From assembly GCA_964454015.1 (NCBI GenBank), contig CAYVQF010000011.1, forward strand, positions 43,725 to 107,724: 64,000 bases of DNA. The letters are read 5' to 3'. The notes below the pieces were generated by a model. The model searched no databases. It was not told the origin of the DNA and saw only the letters and a list, made by a program, of their open reading frames with translations. Below are positions 15,945-27,416 of this stretch, piece after piece. Each line of letters begins with the position of its first letter. Position 1 is the stretch's first letter. Position numbers and translations under genes: made by a program. Origin of the DNA: CAYVQF01 sp964454015 (GTDB lineage: Bacteria; Myxococcota_A; Bradymonadia; UBA4248).

Positions 15945-18900
15945 ATGGCGAAGCACGTCGATTTGATGGGTACCATTCGCGGACGTTGCCCTCTGCTTGC
16001 CGAGCGGATGGATCGGGAGACCTTCCTGGATATGCTGGTTGCCCGTGGCATTCCCTGCGACGATTCGATGCTGGAGCGGGTCATTCATGCCGGCATTGCG
16101 GAGCCCCTGCAGGCTGGCGGGGTGGTCTTCACCCGGGGGCACATGCTGGTGCTCTACCAGATGACGCGACACAGCCGCATCGATTGGCTGCCATGGGACG
16201 ACAGCCGGCCGGATCGCGAAGACGTGTTGATGCGGCGGGCTCTGGCCAAGCGCTTGATTTGGGAGCAGATCCGACAGGATGCCGAGTGTCTGCGGAATTT
16301 CTATGGTTGGTTTTGGGGCGATGACATCGGCACCTTTCCGGTGGCCGATGCGGTGCGGGTGACGGATCTGGTGGGCTGGACCTTGCTCAATATCGACCAG
16401 AGCGGTTACCTCGGTCGCTTGGCCGAGGGGCAAGGTCGCTGGCAAGAAGCGCAGGGGCCGGTGCTGTTGGCGGCAGAGATGGCGCGGTTGCGCGATGAAG
16501 TGGGGCGGATTCTGCGCGACGCCAAGGAGGCAGGCTTCGCAGTCCCCGTGATGGACGAGGCCCTGCGGGCTCGCATGACCCCGAAGGATTTGAGTGCTCG
16601 AGCCGATGATGAGAATCCGCTCTTCGTCGCGCCGTCGCGAGCCATGCGCCACGATGATCGCACGGCCTTTTTGGTGCGCCGGGACGAGCTGGTTCTGCGG
16701 CAGCAGTGGCCTGAGCTGGCGGAACACTTGCAGGCGCACCGCGACTTGTTCACCGACGGCGGCGATGGCGAGGTGGCTTTCTACGGGGCGATGGGAGCGC
16801 TGTACCGAGATCACCTCGGTCATATCGAAGAGGCAACGGCTGCCTACAAGCGCATTCTGATGCTGCGCCCGGGACACGCCTATGGGATCGCTTCTCTCGA
16901 TGATTTGCTTTCTGCGCAGGGGATGTGGGAGGAGTGGGCGCAAATCCTCGAGCAGCAAGTGGCGGCGGTGGGCAACCAGGAGATAGGCGACACGCTGGCG
17001 CTGTTGCGTGCCCGGGTCTTGGCGACCTACCTGGGGCGCGGTGTCGAGGCCATGACCGTATTTGGTAAGAGCCTGGCCGATGCGACGTCGCATGACGATG
17101 CGTTTGCTTTGTTGGCCGATTTGGTTCTGGACCACGTCGGCACGACGGCTTTCGATCTCGAAGCCTTGGCGCTGCTGGGACGCTATGCACGCGATGACGA
17201 GGAGCGCTTGTCCTTGGCAGAGATGCTGGAGGTGGTGGAGAACCGGGTGCAGAACCCAGAGGAGCAGGCGCGCTTACTGGTCATCGAGGCCAGCGTCGAT
17301 GAGGCCGTAGGGCAGGTGGAGAAGGCCTTCATTACCATGAGCCGAGCTTTGTCACTAAGCCCTCTCAGTGAGGAGATCTTTCAGGGACTGGAACGCTTAT
17401 CCCAGGCGCTGGACAACAAAGAAGAGTTCGCCGCGGTCTTGGAGGACGAGATCGAGAAAGCCCAAGACTTGTCGTCGCGTGCCTGGTTGGCAGAGAGGCT
17501 GGGGCGCTTGCATCTCGAGCTCGGAAACACGGAACAGGCGCTGACTACTTTGGAAATTGCCAGCAAGGCCGCACCAGAGCGGGCCGATTTGCTCATCGAG
17601 ATGGCTTCGCTCTATCGCGAGGTAGAGAAGCCCGAGTGTGAAATTTTGCTGCGGGAACGGGCCGCCGTGCTGCTCTCCGAAGGCCAGGAACGCCTCGCCA
17701 ACGACGAAGCGCTGGCATCGCTGCGGGGGCTCTACGCCACTCAGCCCCAGATGGCTTTGCGGGTCTACGAAGCCATGCTCACTGAGCCGACTTTGTGCGA
17801 CCGGGGCATGGAGGGCTTGCTGGCTCTGGTTGACAGCGAGGCGCTCCCTGTGGCCTGGGGGGCCTTGCGACAGGTCGAGGCGCATTGGGTGCAGGCTGAG
17901 GCTTGGGGCGAGTTGATGGCGGCCTATGGGCGCTTGGCGGATGCCGATGATCCTTCCATCGATCGGGTTCAGATCCTCGCGCGACTCTGTGAGTTGCTCG
18001 AGGCGCAGGATGCACCGAAAGAAGAACGCCTGCGGCGGCTGGGACAACGCTTTGCCCTGACGGGTGAGGCGGGCGCGGCTGAGCAAGGGCGGGCGTTGGT
18101 CGAGGACCGACAAGATGCCATGCTGTGGGCGGCTGCGGTGGAAGAGACCCTTCCTCGCCGTGCGGATCCGGACTTGCTGCCGCGGTGGCACCATCTTGGC
18201 GCGTGGTACCTCGAGCAGGAGGGGCGCGAAGAGGCGTGTGAGACCTATGGCCAGATTCTCGATATTTTCCCTGGAGATGGCCCGGCGTTTTCGGCGCTCG
18301 AAGGACTGATGCTGGAGGAAGAGCGCTGGCGCGACGTGGTGGATCTCTATGCGCGCTTCAGCGAGGCCGTGCCTGCTGAGCGCTTGCCTTTGGCCTTGCG
18401 GGCGGCAGAGGTCCTTGCGGAGCGACTGGAGGATTTGCGCGCCGCTTATGAACGCTTGCATGAGGTGTTGACGGACGACCCCAACCACCCCCGGGCCAAA
18501 GAAGTGGTGGAGCGCCTCTTTGCCCGTGAGGATTTGGCCGCGGCGCGCTTGGAGATGTTCGAGACGGTGGAGTCCTTGGCCCAGGGTGAGCTGTGGCTGC
18601 GCGCCCGTTTGGGGCGGGCCGCCATCATGGCTGAGCGCGCCGGCGAAAAGGAGGCCTCGGTTGCCCTCTTGAGTGATCCCGTGGTTTTGCGGAGCCTCGA
18701 GCTGGAGGCACCGGCCTTTCGCAAGGACTTCAAGGCCAAGGTTACGGAACTTCTGGGACAAAGGCTGGCAGACCTGCCTGAAGTCGAGGCGCTTGGGCAG
18801 CTCTTCCGCGACGATGAGCGCCCCGGGACGCCAGAGCCAGTCTCGCCGCCGTCGCCTGTCGCTGCCCCACCGTCCGTGCCGCCGCCCGCGGTGGTGCCGG

Positions 18901-19991
18901 CTGCCCCGGCGGCGCCGCTTCCTCCGGTCACGTCGCCTCCACCAACGGCTCCCACAGCGCCGATTGCCAGTGTGGCGCCGCCAACGCCGCCGCCCGTCCC
19001 GGCGCGCTTACCGCCGCTGCCGGGTACCAAAGCCGGGGCAGCCGGCGCGGCGCCCCCCGTACTCAGTTTTGAGGAGCGCGCCGATGAGCTGGTGACCAAA
19101 GGCGACATCGAGGGAGCGTGCGCGATGTTGGAGCGCGAGGCCAAGGCACAGAAAGAGCCGTCGGCTCGAGGACGTCTTCTGGTCAAGGCCGCCGAGCTCT
19201 ACGAGAAGAGCGGTAAGAGTGAGGTTGCGGAGCAGAACTTCAAGTTGGCCCTGGCGCACAACAACGCCGACGTGCGCTATGTCGATCATCTGACGGCCTT
19301 TTATCGACGTCGGCGCGTGCCTGCCAAGTTGTTGGTCATGCTCCGCCACCGTTTGGTGAAGAGCGCCGATGTGCCCATGCAGATCGCCGTGCTGGGTGAG
19401 ATCGCCAATGTCTCGGAGCAGCTTGGGGATTATGTCGGTGCGACGCGCGCCCTCCATGACCTCTTGTCTCGCGCCCAGGGGCAGGAGCTGAGCTTGGACC
19501 GTTATGCCGTGCGGCGCAACATGGCGACGCTGCAGATTCAGCAAGGGGCCTTCGCGGCAGCGCAAGAGACGCTGGTTGAGCTCTGTGCCGAGCTGCGACG
19601 CGACAAAGCGAGCGTGCGCCACTTGGGAGAAGCGCTGACGGACCTGGCGGTCACCCACCACGCTCTAGGTGAAGATGAGAAGGCGTGGGAAGTGCTGCGG
19701 GAGGCAGAGGAGCTGTCGCTGGCCCTGGCGCGCATGCGTCTGGTGCAGGCAGGGATGCATCTCGAGGCGCGCGCCTTTGTGCAAGCTGCGGAGTCCGCCG
19801 AGAAGGGGCTGGGCGCTGAAGACCTCGCCCCGGCGCTGCGGGTGCAGTTGTTGGATTGTTTGGCCCGGGCCCTGGTTGGGCAGTCGAAGACGGAAGAAGC
19901 TCGCCGCGTCTATGGCCAAATCTTGGAGCTTGCGCCGCAAGATCCTGGGGCCAAAGCCTTCCTGGATGGAACAGGTGGTGGCGCTTCTTGA
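15945..19991 (+). CDS. Giant tetratricopeptide-repeat protein
   Basis: 1348 residues, no signal peptide and no transmembrane segment, so probably cytoplasmic. The start ATG 15945 has AGGAAGGA just upstream; an earlier TTG at 15927 is in frame but poorer. After an N-terminal region of about 240 residues there are many degenerate TPR-like helical pairs (for example near residues 265-340, 440-560, 740-850), a Pro/Ala/Val-rich linker at about 958-1038, and a second TPR block to the C-terminus. Such proteins act as scaffolds; no enzyme motif is visible. It lies between truD and two FHA genes, suggesting a scaffold for the FHA module. The C-terminus is intact. Function unassigned. Confidence 0.85.
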   Translation: MAKHVDLMGTIRGRCPLLAERMDRETFLDMLVARGIPCDDSMLERVIHAGIAEPLQAGGVVFTRGHMLVLYQMTRHSRIDWLPWDDSRPDREDVLMRRALAKRLIWEQIRQDAECLRNFYGWFWGDDIGTFPVADAVRVTDLVGWTLLNIDQSGYLGRLAEGQGRWQEAQGPVLLAAEMARLRDEVGRILRDAKEAGFAVPVMDEALRARMTPKDLSARADDENPLFVAPSRAMRHDDRTAFLVRRDELVLRQQWPELAEHLQAHRDLFTDGGDGEVAFYGAMGALYRDHLGHIEEATAAYKRILMLRPGHAYGIASLDDLLSAQGMWEEWAQILEQQVAAVGNQEIGDTLALLRARVLATYLGRGVEAMTVFGKSLADATSHDDAFALLADLVLDHVGTTAFDLEALALLGRYARDDEERLSLAEMLEVVENRVQNPEEQARLLVIEASVDEAVGQVEKAFITMSRALSLSPLSEEIFQGLERLSQALDNKEEFAAVLEDEIEKAQDLSSRAWLAERLGRLHLELGNTEQALTTLEIASKAAPERADLLIEMASLYREVEKPECEILLRERAAVLLSEGQERLANDEALASLRGLYATQPQMALRVYEAMLTEPTLCDRGMEGLLALVDSEALPVAWGALRQVEAHWVQAEAWGELMAAYGRLADADDPSIDRVQILARLCELLEAQDAPKEERLRRLGQRFALTGEAGAAEQGRALVEDRQDAMLWAAAVEETLPRRADPDLLPRWHHLGAWYLEQEGREEACETYGQILDIFPGDGPAFSALEGLMLEEERWRDVVDLYARFSEAVPAERLPLALRAAEVLAERLEDLRAAYERLHEVLTDDPNHPRAKEVVERLFAREDLAAARLEMFETVESLAQGELWLRARLGRAAIMAERAGEKEASVALLSDPVVLRSLELEAPAFRKDFKAKVTELLGQRLADLPEVEALGQLFRDDERPGTPEPVSPPSPVAAPPSVPPPAVVPAAPAAPLPPVTSPPPTAPTAPIASVAPPTPPPVPARLPPLPGTKAGAAGAAPPVLSFEERADELVTKGDIEGACAMLEREAKAQKEPSARGRLLVKAAELYEKSGKSEVAEQNFKLALAHNNADVRYVDHLTAFYRRRRVPAKLLVMLRHRLVKSADVPMQIAVLGEIANVSEQLGDYVGATRALHDLLSRAQGQELSLDRYAVRRNMATLQIQQGAFAAAQETLVELCAELRRDKASVRHLGEALTDLAVTHHALGEDEKAWEVLREAEELSLALARMRLVQAGMHLEARAFVQAAESAEKGLGAEDLAPALRVQLLDCLARALVGQSKTEEARRVYGQILELAPQDPGAKAFLDGTGGGAS

Positions 19992-20166
19992 CACCATGAC
20001 GGGATGACGGTAAGGGTATCGGAGCTTGGAGAGATGGTCAGTTTCTTTGCGAGACCGACCAGTTGTTACAGTAGGGTTGGCGAAAAAGGTCGAGACGAGG
20101 CTCGCCATTGGGTGTGATCTTTTTCGTAGCGACATCAACACTGAGCCTCAGGAGAGACCTGCCGAC

Positions 20167-22659
<2,493 letters not shown>

Positions 22660-22661
22660 AT

Positions 22662-24008
22662 ATGTACACCCTCATCATCGAGGACCGGAGCGGGAACGTT
22701 GCCGACGAAGTCTCCTTCGACCAAGGCTCCTATACCATTGGCCGGGTCGAGGGCAACGACATCATCCTGCCTTCTCACTCCGTCTCGCGGCAACACGCGC
22801 GGATTTTCATTCAAGAGGGGCGCTGCTTCATCGACGATCTCGGCTCAGCCAATGGGGTCATGGTCGATGGGCAGTTGCTGGTGCAGCGCATGGAACTGCG
22901 CAACGCCGCGCAGGTCCGCATCGGCGACTACACCCTCTATCTGGAATACCAAGACCCAAGCGTCGATGGGGGACAAGATGTCTTGCGCACCCACATCGTC
23001 ACCAACGAAGAGGGGACCTTCAAGTTGGTGCGCGTGGGCGACATGTTCGCCGGTGAAGAGTTCTCTCTCACCGAAGCGGTCAACACCATCGGGCGCACGG
23101 ACGAGAACTTCATTCTCCTCTCGGACCCATCCATCTCGCGCAATCACGCCCAAGTGATCAAAGAGGGGATGGCCTTCAAGGTCATCGATCTCGGCTCCTC
23201 CAACGGGACCAGGGTCAATGGGAAGTTGGTGCGGGAAGTGACCCTGCTGCGCAACGGTGATGAAGTCCAGTTCGGCAACATCCGCTTCGTCTTCACCACC
23301 ATCGAACAGGCCGTCAACCTCGCCGCCTATGCGCGGCGGCGCAACAGCGGCGGAGGTGGCTCGGCGGTCATCATTGTCGTCTCGACCATCCTCGTCATCG
23401 TCATCGTCGTCGGCGTGGCCTTGGCCATCTGGGCTATCAGCGATCGCGGCAGCGCAAAGCGGGAGGCCGAGAAACCGCAGGTCGTGGTCCGACAGGATCC
23501 AACGGCTGAGCTGCGCATCAAGCTCGAAGAAGCCCAGACCCTCGCCGATATGCAGAACTGGGCCGGGGCAGCGCGACTGGCCGAGGACGTCCTGGCAGTG
23601 GACGCCACCTTCCCCGGCGCAGCAGAGCTCCTCGCGAAGGTCGGCGCTGAACAGGAACACTTCCGCATCCTCAACAGCGGTGACGATATCATGCTGGAAG
23701 GGCGCTTCATGGATGCCCGGGATGAGTTCATGCGCATCCCCGAGAGCAGCGTTTACCACGCGCGCGCCGTGCGCAAGCTCGAGACCATTCTCCAGCGACT
23801 CGCGACGGATGCCTACTCCGAGGGCAAGCTGGCCTGTGACCGGGAGCCTGCCACGGCCTGCGTCGCTCGGGTCTGTGAGTCTCTCGCTTTCAATCCGCGC
23901 GACGAGAAGGTCAAGCGCTACCTCCAGACCCTGCTGTCGAGCCGCGAGGCCAAGAAGAGCGCAGAGTTACGCGATGCCATTCAAGCCTGCCTCGACGCGC
24001 ATCCTTGA
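22662..24008 (+). CDS. Membrane protein with two FHA domains
   Basis: 448 residues. FHA1 (about 20-95) carries IGRVEGND, SRQHAR and SANG; FHA2 (about 125-210) carries IGRTDEN, SRNHAQ and SSNGT. Both retain the Arg, Ser and Asn that normally contact phosphothreonine. A transmembrane helix follows at about 235-258. The C-terminal 190 residues are helical, resemble TPRs and contain three closely spaced Cys (CDREPATACVARVC). With the FHA domains inside, the tail would lie in the periplasm. The start is 2 bp after the upstream stop with no clear ribosome-binding site, so translational coupling is likely. The 3' end overlaps the convergent ABC ATPase gene by 28 bp. It probably docks phosphorylated partners at the membrane. 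Confidence 0.85.
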   Translation: MYTLIIEDRSGNVADEVSFDQGSYTIGRVEGNDIILPSHSVSRQHARIFIQEGRCFIDDLGSANGVMVDGQLLVQRMELRNAAQVRIGDYTLYLEYQDPSVDGGQDVLRTHIVTNEEGTFKLVRVGDMFAGEEFSLTEAVNTIGRTDENFILLSDPSISRNHAQVIKEGMAFKVIDLGSSNGTRVNGKLVREVTLLRNGDEVQFGNIRFVFTTIEQAVNLAAYARRRNSGGGGSAVIIVVSTILVIVIVVGVALAIWAISDRGSAKREAEKPQVVVRQDPTAELRIKLEEAQTLADMQNWAGAARLAEDVLAVDATFPGAAELLAKVGAEQEHFRILNSGDDIMLEGRFMDARDEFMRIPESSVYHARAVRKLETILQRLATDAYSEGKLACDREPATACVARVCESLAFNPRDEKVKRYLQTLLSSREAKKSAELRDAIQACLDAHP

Positions 24009-25045
24009 CTTGGATCCACCTCCGCAGGGCGTGCGTCGTGTCGCCAGCACCTGACGCGATGCGACTCACCCAGGGTGCACCACGCAGGCTCTTGCTGGTG
24101 GCAGATCTCCATCGCTTCGGGACAGCGCGGGTGAAATGGACAGCCCCGTGGCGGTGACCACAGGGAGGGCGCTTCGCCCACCAGCGTGGGCGGCGGCGGA
24201 CCTGGGCGCAAGGTCGGGACCGCGCTGAGCAAGGCGCGGCTGTAGGGGTGCGCAGGCGCTGCGAAGAATGCGTCGTTGGGCGCTACTTCGACCAGGTGCC
24301 CCAGGTACATGACCGCCACCTGGTCGGCGATGTAGCGGACCACGCCGAGATCGTGGCTGATGAAGAGCATGGCGAGCTGGAGATCGCGCCGAAGCTCGGC
24401 CAACAGCGACAAGATCTGGGCCTGCACCGAGACGTCGAGAGAAGAGACCGCCTCATCGCAGATCAATAGCCGCGGTCGCAGCGCCAAGGCGCGTGCGATG
24501 CAAAGCCGTTGTTGCTGCCCGCCTGACAAGGCATGGGGGAAGCGCTGGGCATCGCTGGGATGCAGGCCGACGCGGATGAGCCAATTCGCGACCACTTCGT
24601 TGAGGTCGGCGTCCGTGGCGAGCCGGTGCGCGCGCAGCCCTTCGCCGATGATCGTGCCGACGCGCATGCGCGGGTTGAGAGAGGCGTGCGGGTCTTGAAA
24701 GACCATCTGGAGTTGCGGTCTCAGGGCGCGCATGGTGGCCGGCGAGACTTGGGCGAGGTCGCGCCCGGCGAAGAGGATCCTGCCGGAATGGATGGGGATC
24801 AGGCGCAGGATCGCCCGGGCCAACGTCGTCTTGCCGCACCCACTCTCGCCGACGAGGGCCAGACAGTGGTTGGGGTCGATGGTCAAGGAGAGGTCGTTGA
24901 CGGCCTTGGCCCACTGACGCTTGCGGCGCTGGGGGTGTGGCCAAGCCACCACCAGGTGCTCGATCTCGAGCAGTGGCGGTGGTGACGCGGCGGTCATGGG
25001 GGCGGGCGTCGAAGTTGATGACGAGGGCGGTGCGGACACGGGCAT
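23981..25045 (-). CDS. Oligopeptide/dipeptide ABC transporter ATPase (OppF/DppF type)
   Basis: About 354 residues. Walker A GESGCGKTT, Q-loop VFQDP, signature LSGGQQQR, Walker B LLICDEAVSSLD and a switch His in FISHDLG are all intact. The C-terminal extension with the CPFHPRCP cysteine cluster is typical of peptide and nickel importer ATPases. The frame is open to 25117, but ATG 25045, 9 bp after the stop of the upstream ATPase gene, avoids overlap; ATG 24997 is another option. It is the last gene of a five-gene importer operon. Substrate specificity, peptide or other, is not readable from the sequence. Confidence 0.88.
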   Translation of the reverse strand: MPVSAPPSSSTSTPAPMTAASPPPLLEIEHLVVAWPHPQRRKRQWAKAVNDLSLTIDPNHCLALVGESGCGKTTLARAILRLIPIHSGRILFAGRDLAQVSPATMRALRPQLQMVFQDPHASLNPRMRVGTIIGEGLRAHRLATDADLNEVVANWLIRVGLHPSDAQRFPHALSGGQQQRLCIARALALRPRLLICDEAVSSLDVSVQAQILSLLAELRRDLQLAMLFISHDLGVVRYIADQVAVMYLGHLVEVAPNDAFFAAPAHPYSRALLSAVPTLRPGPPPPTLVGEAPSLWSPPRGCPFHPRCPEAMEICHQQEPAWCTLGESHRVRCWRHDARPAEVDPSQGCASRQA

Positions 25046-25053
25046 GGCTCGGG

Positions 25054-26076
25054 CTACGGGTCTCGAGGTTCGGCGAGGATGTCTAAAGGCGGCACGCGCA
25101 GGCCGGCGTGATGGCACGCCACCTGATGGGCTGCGCTGAGGTCGCGCAAGGGCGGGCGTTGGCGTTGACAGGTGTCGTCGGCGAAGGGGCAGCGCGGGTG
25201 AAAGGCACAGCCCGGCGGGCGCAGGTGCGGTGGCGGAACGGTGCCAGGGATGGCCTGGAGCTCGCCTCGCGGGCGCTCGGGCCTGGGAATACAGCGCAGC
25301 AGTCCTTGGGTGTAGGGGTGTGCTGCGCCGCTCAAGACTTGGCCCACGGCAGCGAGCTCCACCACGCGCCCGGCGTAGAGCACGGCCACCCTATCGGCAC
25401 TGGTCGCGACGACGCCCAGGTCGTGGGTGATGAGGAGGAGGGCCATCTTCTGGACGCGTTGGAGTTGGCGCAGCGTGGCGAGGATCTGGGCTTGAACCGT
25501 GAGGTCCAGGGCGGTGGTGGCTTCGTCGGCGATGAGCAATGCGGGTTCACAAGCCAGGGCCATGGCGATGGCCACCCGCTGGCGGAGACCGCCAGAGAGC
25601 TCATGTGGATAGGCGTCGAGGCGCTCGGCGGACGATGGGAAGCCGACGCTGGACAACAGGGCCAGGGCCCGCTCTCGGGCGCGAGGGGCATCGAGGTGAA
25701 GATGATGGAGGCTCTCGAGGAGGTGGTCGCCGATGCGATAGACGGGGTTGAAGGCGCGCCAGGGGTCCTGGAAGACCATGCCCACCTCGCGGCCGCGGAG
25801 GTTGCGCATGGCCTGTTCCGGCAGGCGCGAGATCTCTCGGCCGTTGAAGTGGATGGTGCCGTTGATCGTGCAGGTCGGGGGCGAAGGGAGGAGGCGGAGG
25901 ATGGACAGGGCGGTGACGGACTTGCCGCAGCCAGACTCCCCGACGAGGGCCAGCACCTCACCTGGGTCCAGGCTCAGGCTCACGTTCTCCACAGCCGGGA
26001 TCGTCGCCGCCTTGGTGTGGAAGGTGACCTGGAGGTCGCGTAACGCGAGCAGCGCATGTTGATTGGAAGTGCTCAT
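25054..26076 (-). CDS. Oligopeptide/dipeptide ABC transporter ATPase (OppD/DppD type)
   Basis: 340 residues with Walker A GESGCGKS, VFQDPW Q-loop, signature LSGGLRQR, Walker B LLIADEATTALD and H-loop ITHDLG. The C-terminal GCAFHPRCPF cluster is shared with its OppF-type partner. The start overlaps the stop of the upstream permease gene by 4 bases (ATGA), so the subunits should be made in fixed ratio. It forms a heterodimeric ATPase with the neighbouring subunit to power uptake through the two permeases encoded upstream. Confidence 0.9.
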   Translation of the reverse strand: MSTSNQHALLALRDLQVTFHTKAATIPAVENVSLSLDPGEVLALVGESGCGKSVTALSILRLLPSPPTCTINGTIHFNGREISRLPEQAMRNLRGREVGMVFQDPWRAFNPVYRIGDHLLESLHHLHLDAPRARERALALLSSVGFPSSAERLDAYPHELSGGLRQRVAIAMALACEPALLIADEATTALDLTVQAQILATLRQLQRVQKMALLLITHDLGVVATSADRVAVLYAGRVVELAAVGQVLSGAAHPYTQGLLRCIPRPERPRGELQAIPGTVPPPHLRPPGCAFHPRCPFADDTCQRQRPPLRDLSAAHQVACHHAGLRVPPLDILAEPRDP

Positions 26077-27416
26077 GAGGGTGGAGGGCGCTGTCTCTGC
26101 TGACGTGGATCAAAAGCGTCGCGGAGCCCCTCGCCGAGCAGGTTGATGGCGAGGAGGGTCACGAAGAGGGCCAGGCCGGGAAGGAGCATCATGGCAGTGT
26201 TGTGAAAGACTCTGCCATCGTTGAGCATTTTTCCCCATGTGGGGACCGTGGCGTCACCCATGCCGAGGAAGGCGACGGTGGACTCGACCAGAATGGCGTT
26301 GGCGATGGCGAAGGTGGTGGCCACGGCCAGGGCGCCGATGGCGTTGGGGAGGAGGTGGCGGAAGAGGACTTCGCGCGGACGCAGGCCCAGGGCCAGTGCC
26401 GCCGTGATGTAGACTTCTTGGCGCAGACGCAGGGCCTCGCCGCGCATCAGGCGTGCCGGGGCGGTCCAGCGGGTGAGGCCAATGACGGCGATGAGATGGA
26501 AGAGGCTAGGCGCGTCGAGGAGCGCCGTGAGGGCGAGGATGAGGATGAGGCTGGGGAAGCACACCATGACCTCGATGAGACGCGAGATGAGGAGATCGAC
26601 CCATCCCCCGACCCAGCCAGCCAAGAGGCCGAGGAGGGTGCCGAGTCCGACGGCGATGGCCGCGGCGGCCAGGCCAACGGTGATGGCCGCTCTGGCACCA
26701 TAGCAGAGGCGTGCCGTGAGGTCGCGACCCAGGTTGTCTGTGCCCAGGGGGTGGCGCCATCTGGGTAGGGAAGGGGCTAAGTGCAGCCTGGGGGGGGCGT
26801 CGGTGCTCCCTTGCCAGAGGATGCTGTGCAACAGAGGCCGGCCTTGCCAGGTCGGGGCGCTGTGGGGATGGGCGGTGGTGGTGCGAAAGGAGAAGGCGAT
26901 GGGCGCAGGGAGATGCCATTGCCAGCTACGGTCATGGACGCCTTTGGGGTAGGGTGCCTGGTAGGCGCCGAGGAGATCGTGGAGGCCACTCTCACGTGGG
27001 CTGTCAGGTGGGTTGAGGTAGTTGGCAGCGGGATCGAGGGCGAGCCACGAGGCGGCGAGCACGAAGAGGGCCCCCGCCCAGCGGGAAAGGTGGGGGATGC
27101 GGCGTAGCAAGAGCCAGCGCGCGAGCCCGTAGAGGGGCAACGCTAGGATGAGGAGGTTGAAGGTAGGGTCCAGGGGGCCGTCATAGTAGGTCTTGTTGAA
27201 GAGGTTGTTGAGCCAGGGAGAGGACCACTGGCTGTGTTCGCGCGCCAGCAGAGGGAGGTCCGAGGCCAAGAGGGGCGCATAGACCGCGAGGAGAAAGAGG
27301 GCGAGCAAGACGGCCAGGGCGGCGCGCAGGGCAGGGCGCTGACGGATGGTGTCGGCGAGGTCTTGCCACCAGGATGGCGGTGCCGCGTCAGCGCGTTGGG
27401 GGTGGTCGTGGCTCAT
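26073..27416 (-). CDS. Peptide-type ABC permease (OppC/DppC type) with N-terminal insert
   Basis: 447 residues, against about 300 usual for OppC. The first transmembrane helix is at about 30-52 and the conserved core begins at HPLGTDNLGRD (about 222). Between them is an insert of about 160 residues with two additional hydrophobic segments (about 86-104 and 111-126) and a Trp/Pro-rich segment. The EAA-like loop (ALGLRPREVLFRHLLPN) that contacts the ATPases is present. The gene overlaps its neighbours by 4 bases at both ends (ATGA). It forms the channel together with the OppB-type subunit. Confidence 0.88.
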   Translation of the reverse strand: MSHDHPQRADAAPPSWWQDLADTIRQRPALRAALAVLLALFLLAVYAPLLASDLPLLAREHSQWSSPWLNNLFNKTYYDGPLDPTFNLLILALPLYGLARWLLLRRIPHLSRWAGALFVLAASWLALDPAANYLNPPDSPRESGLHDLLGAYQAPYPKGVHDRSWQWHLPAPIAFSFRTTTAHPHSAPTWQGRPLLHSILWQGSTDAPPRLHLAPSLPRWRHPLGTDNLGRDLTARLCYGARAAITVGLAAAAIAVGLGTLLGLLAGWVGGWVDLLISRLIEVMVCFPSLILILALTALLDAPSLFHLIAVIGLTRWTAPARLMRGEALRLRQEVYITAALALGLRPREVLFRHLLPNAIGALAVATTFAIANAILVESTVAFLGMGDATVPTWGKMLNDGRVFHNTAMMLLPGLALFVTLLAINLLGEGLRDAFDPRQQRQRPPPS

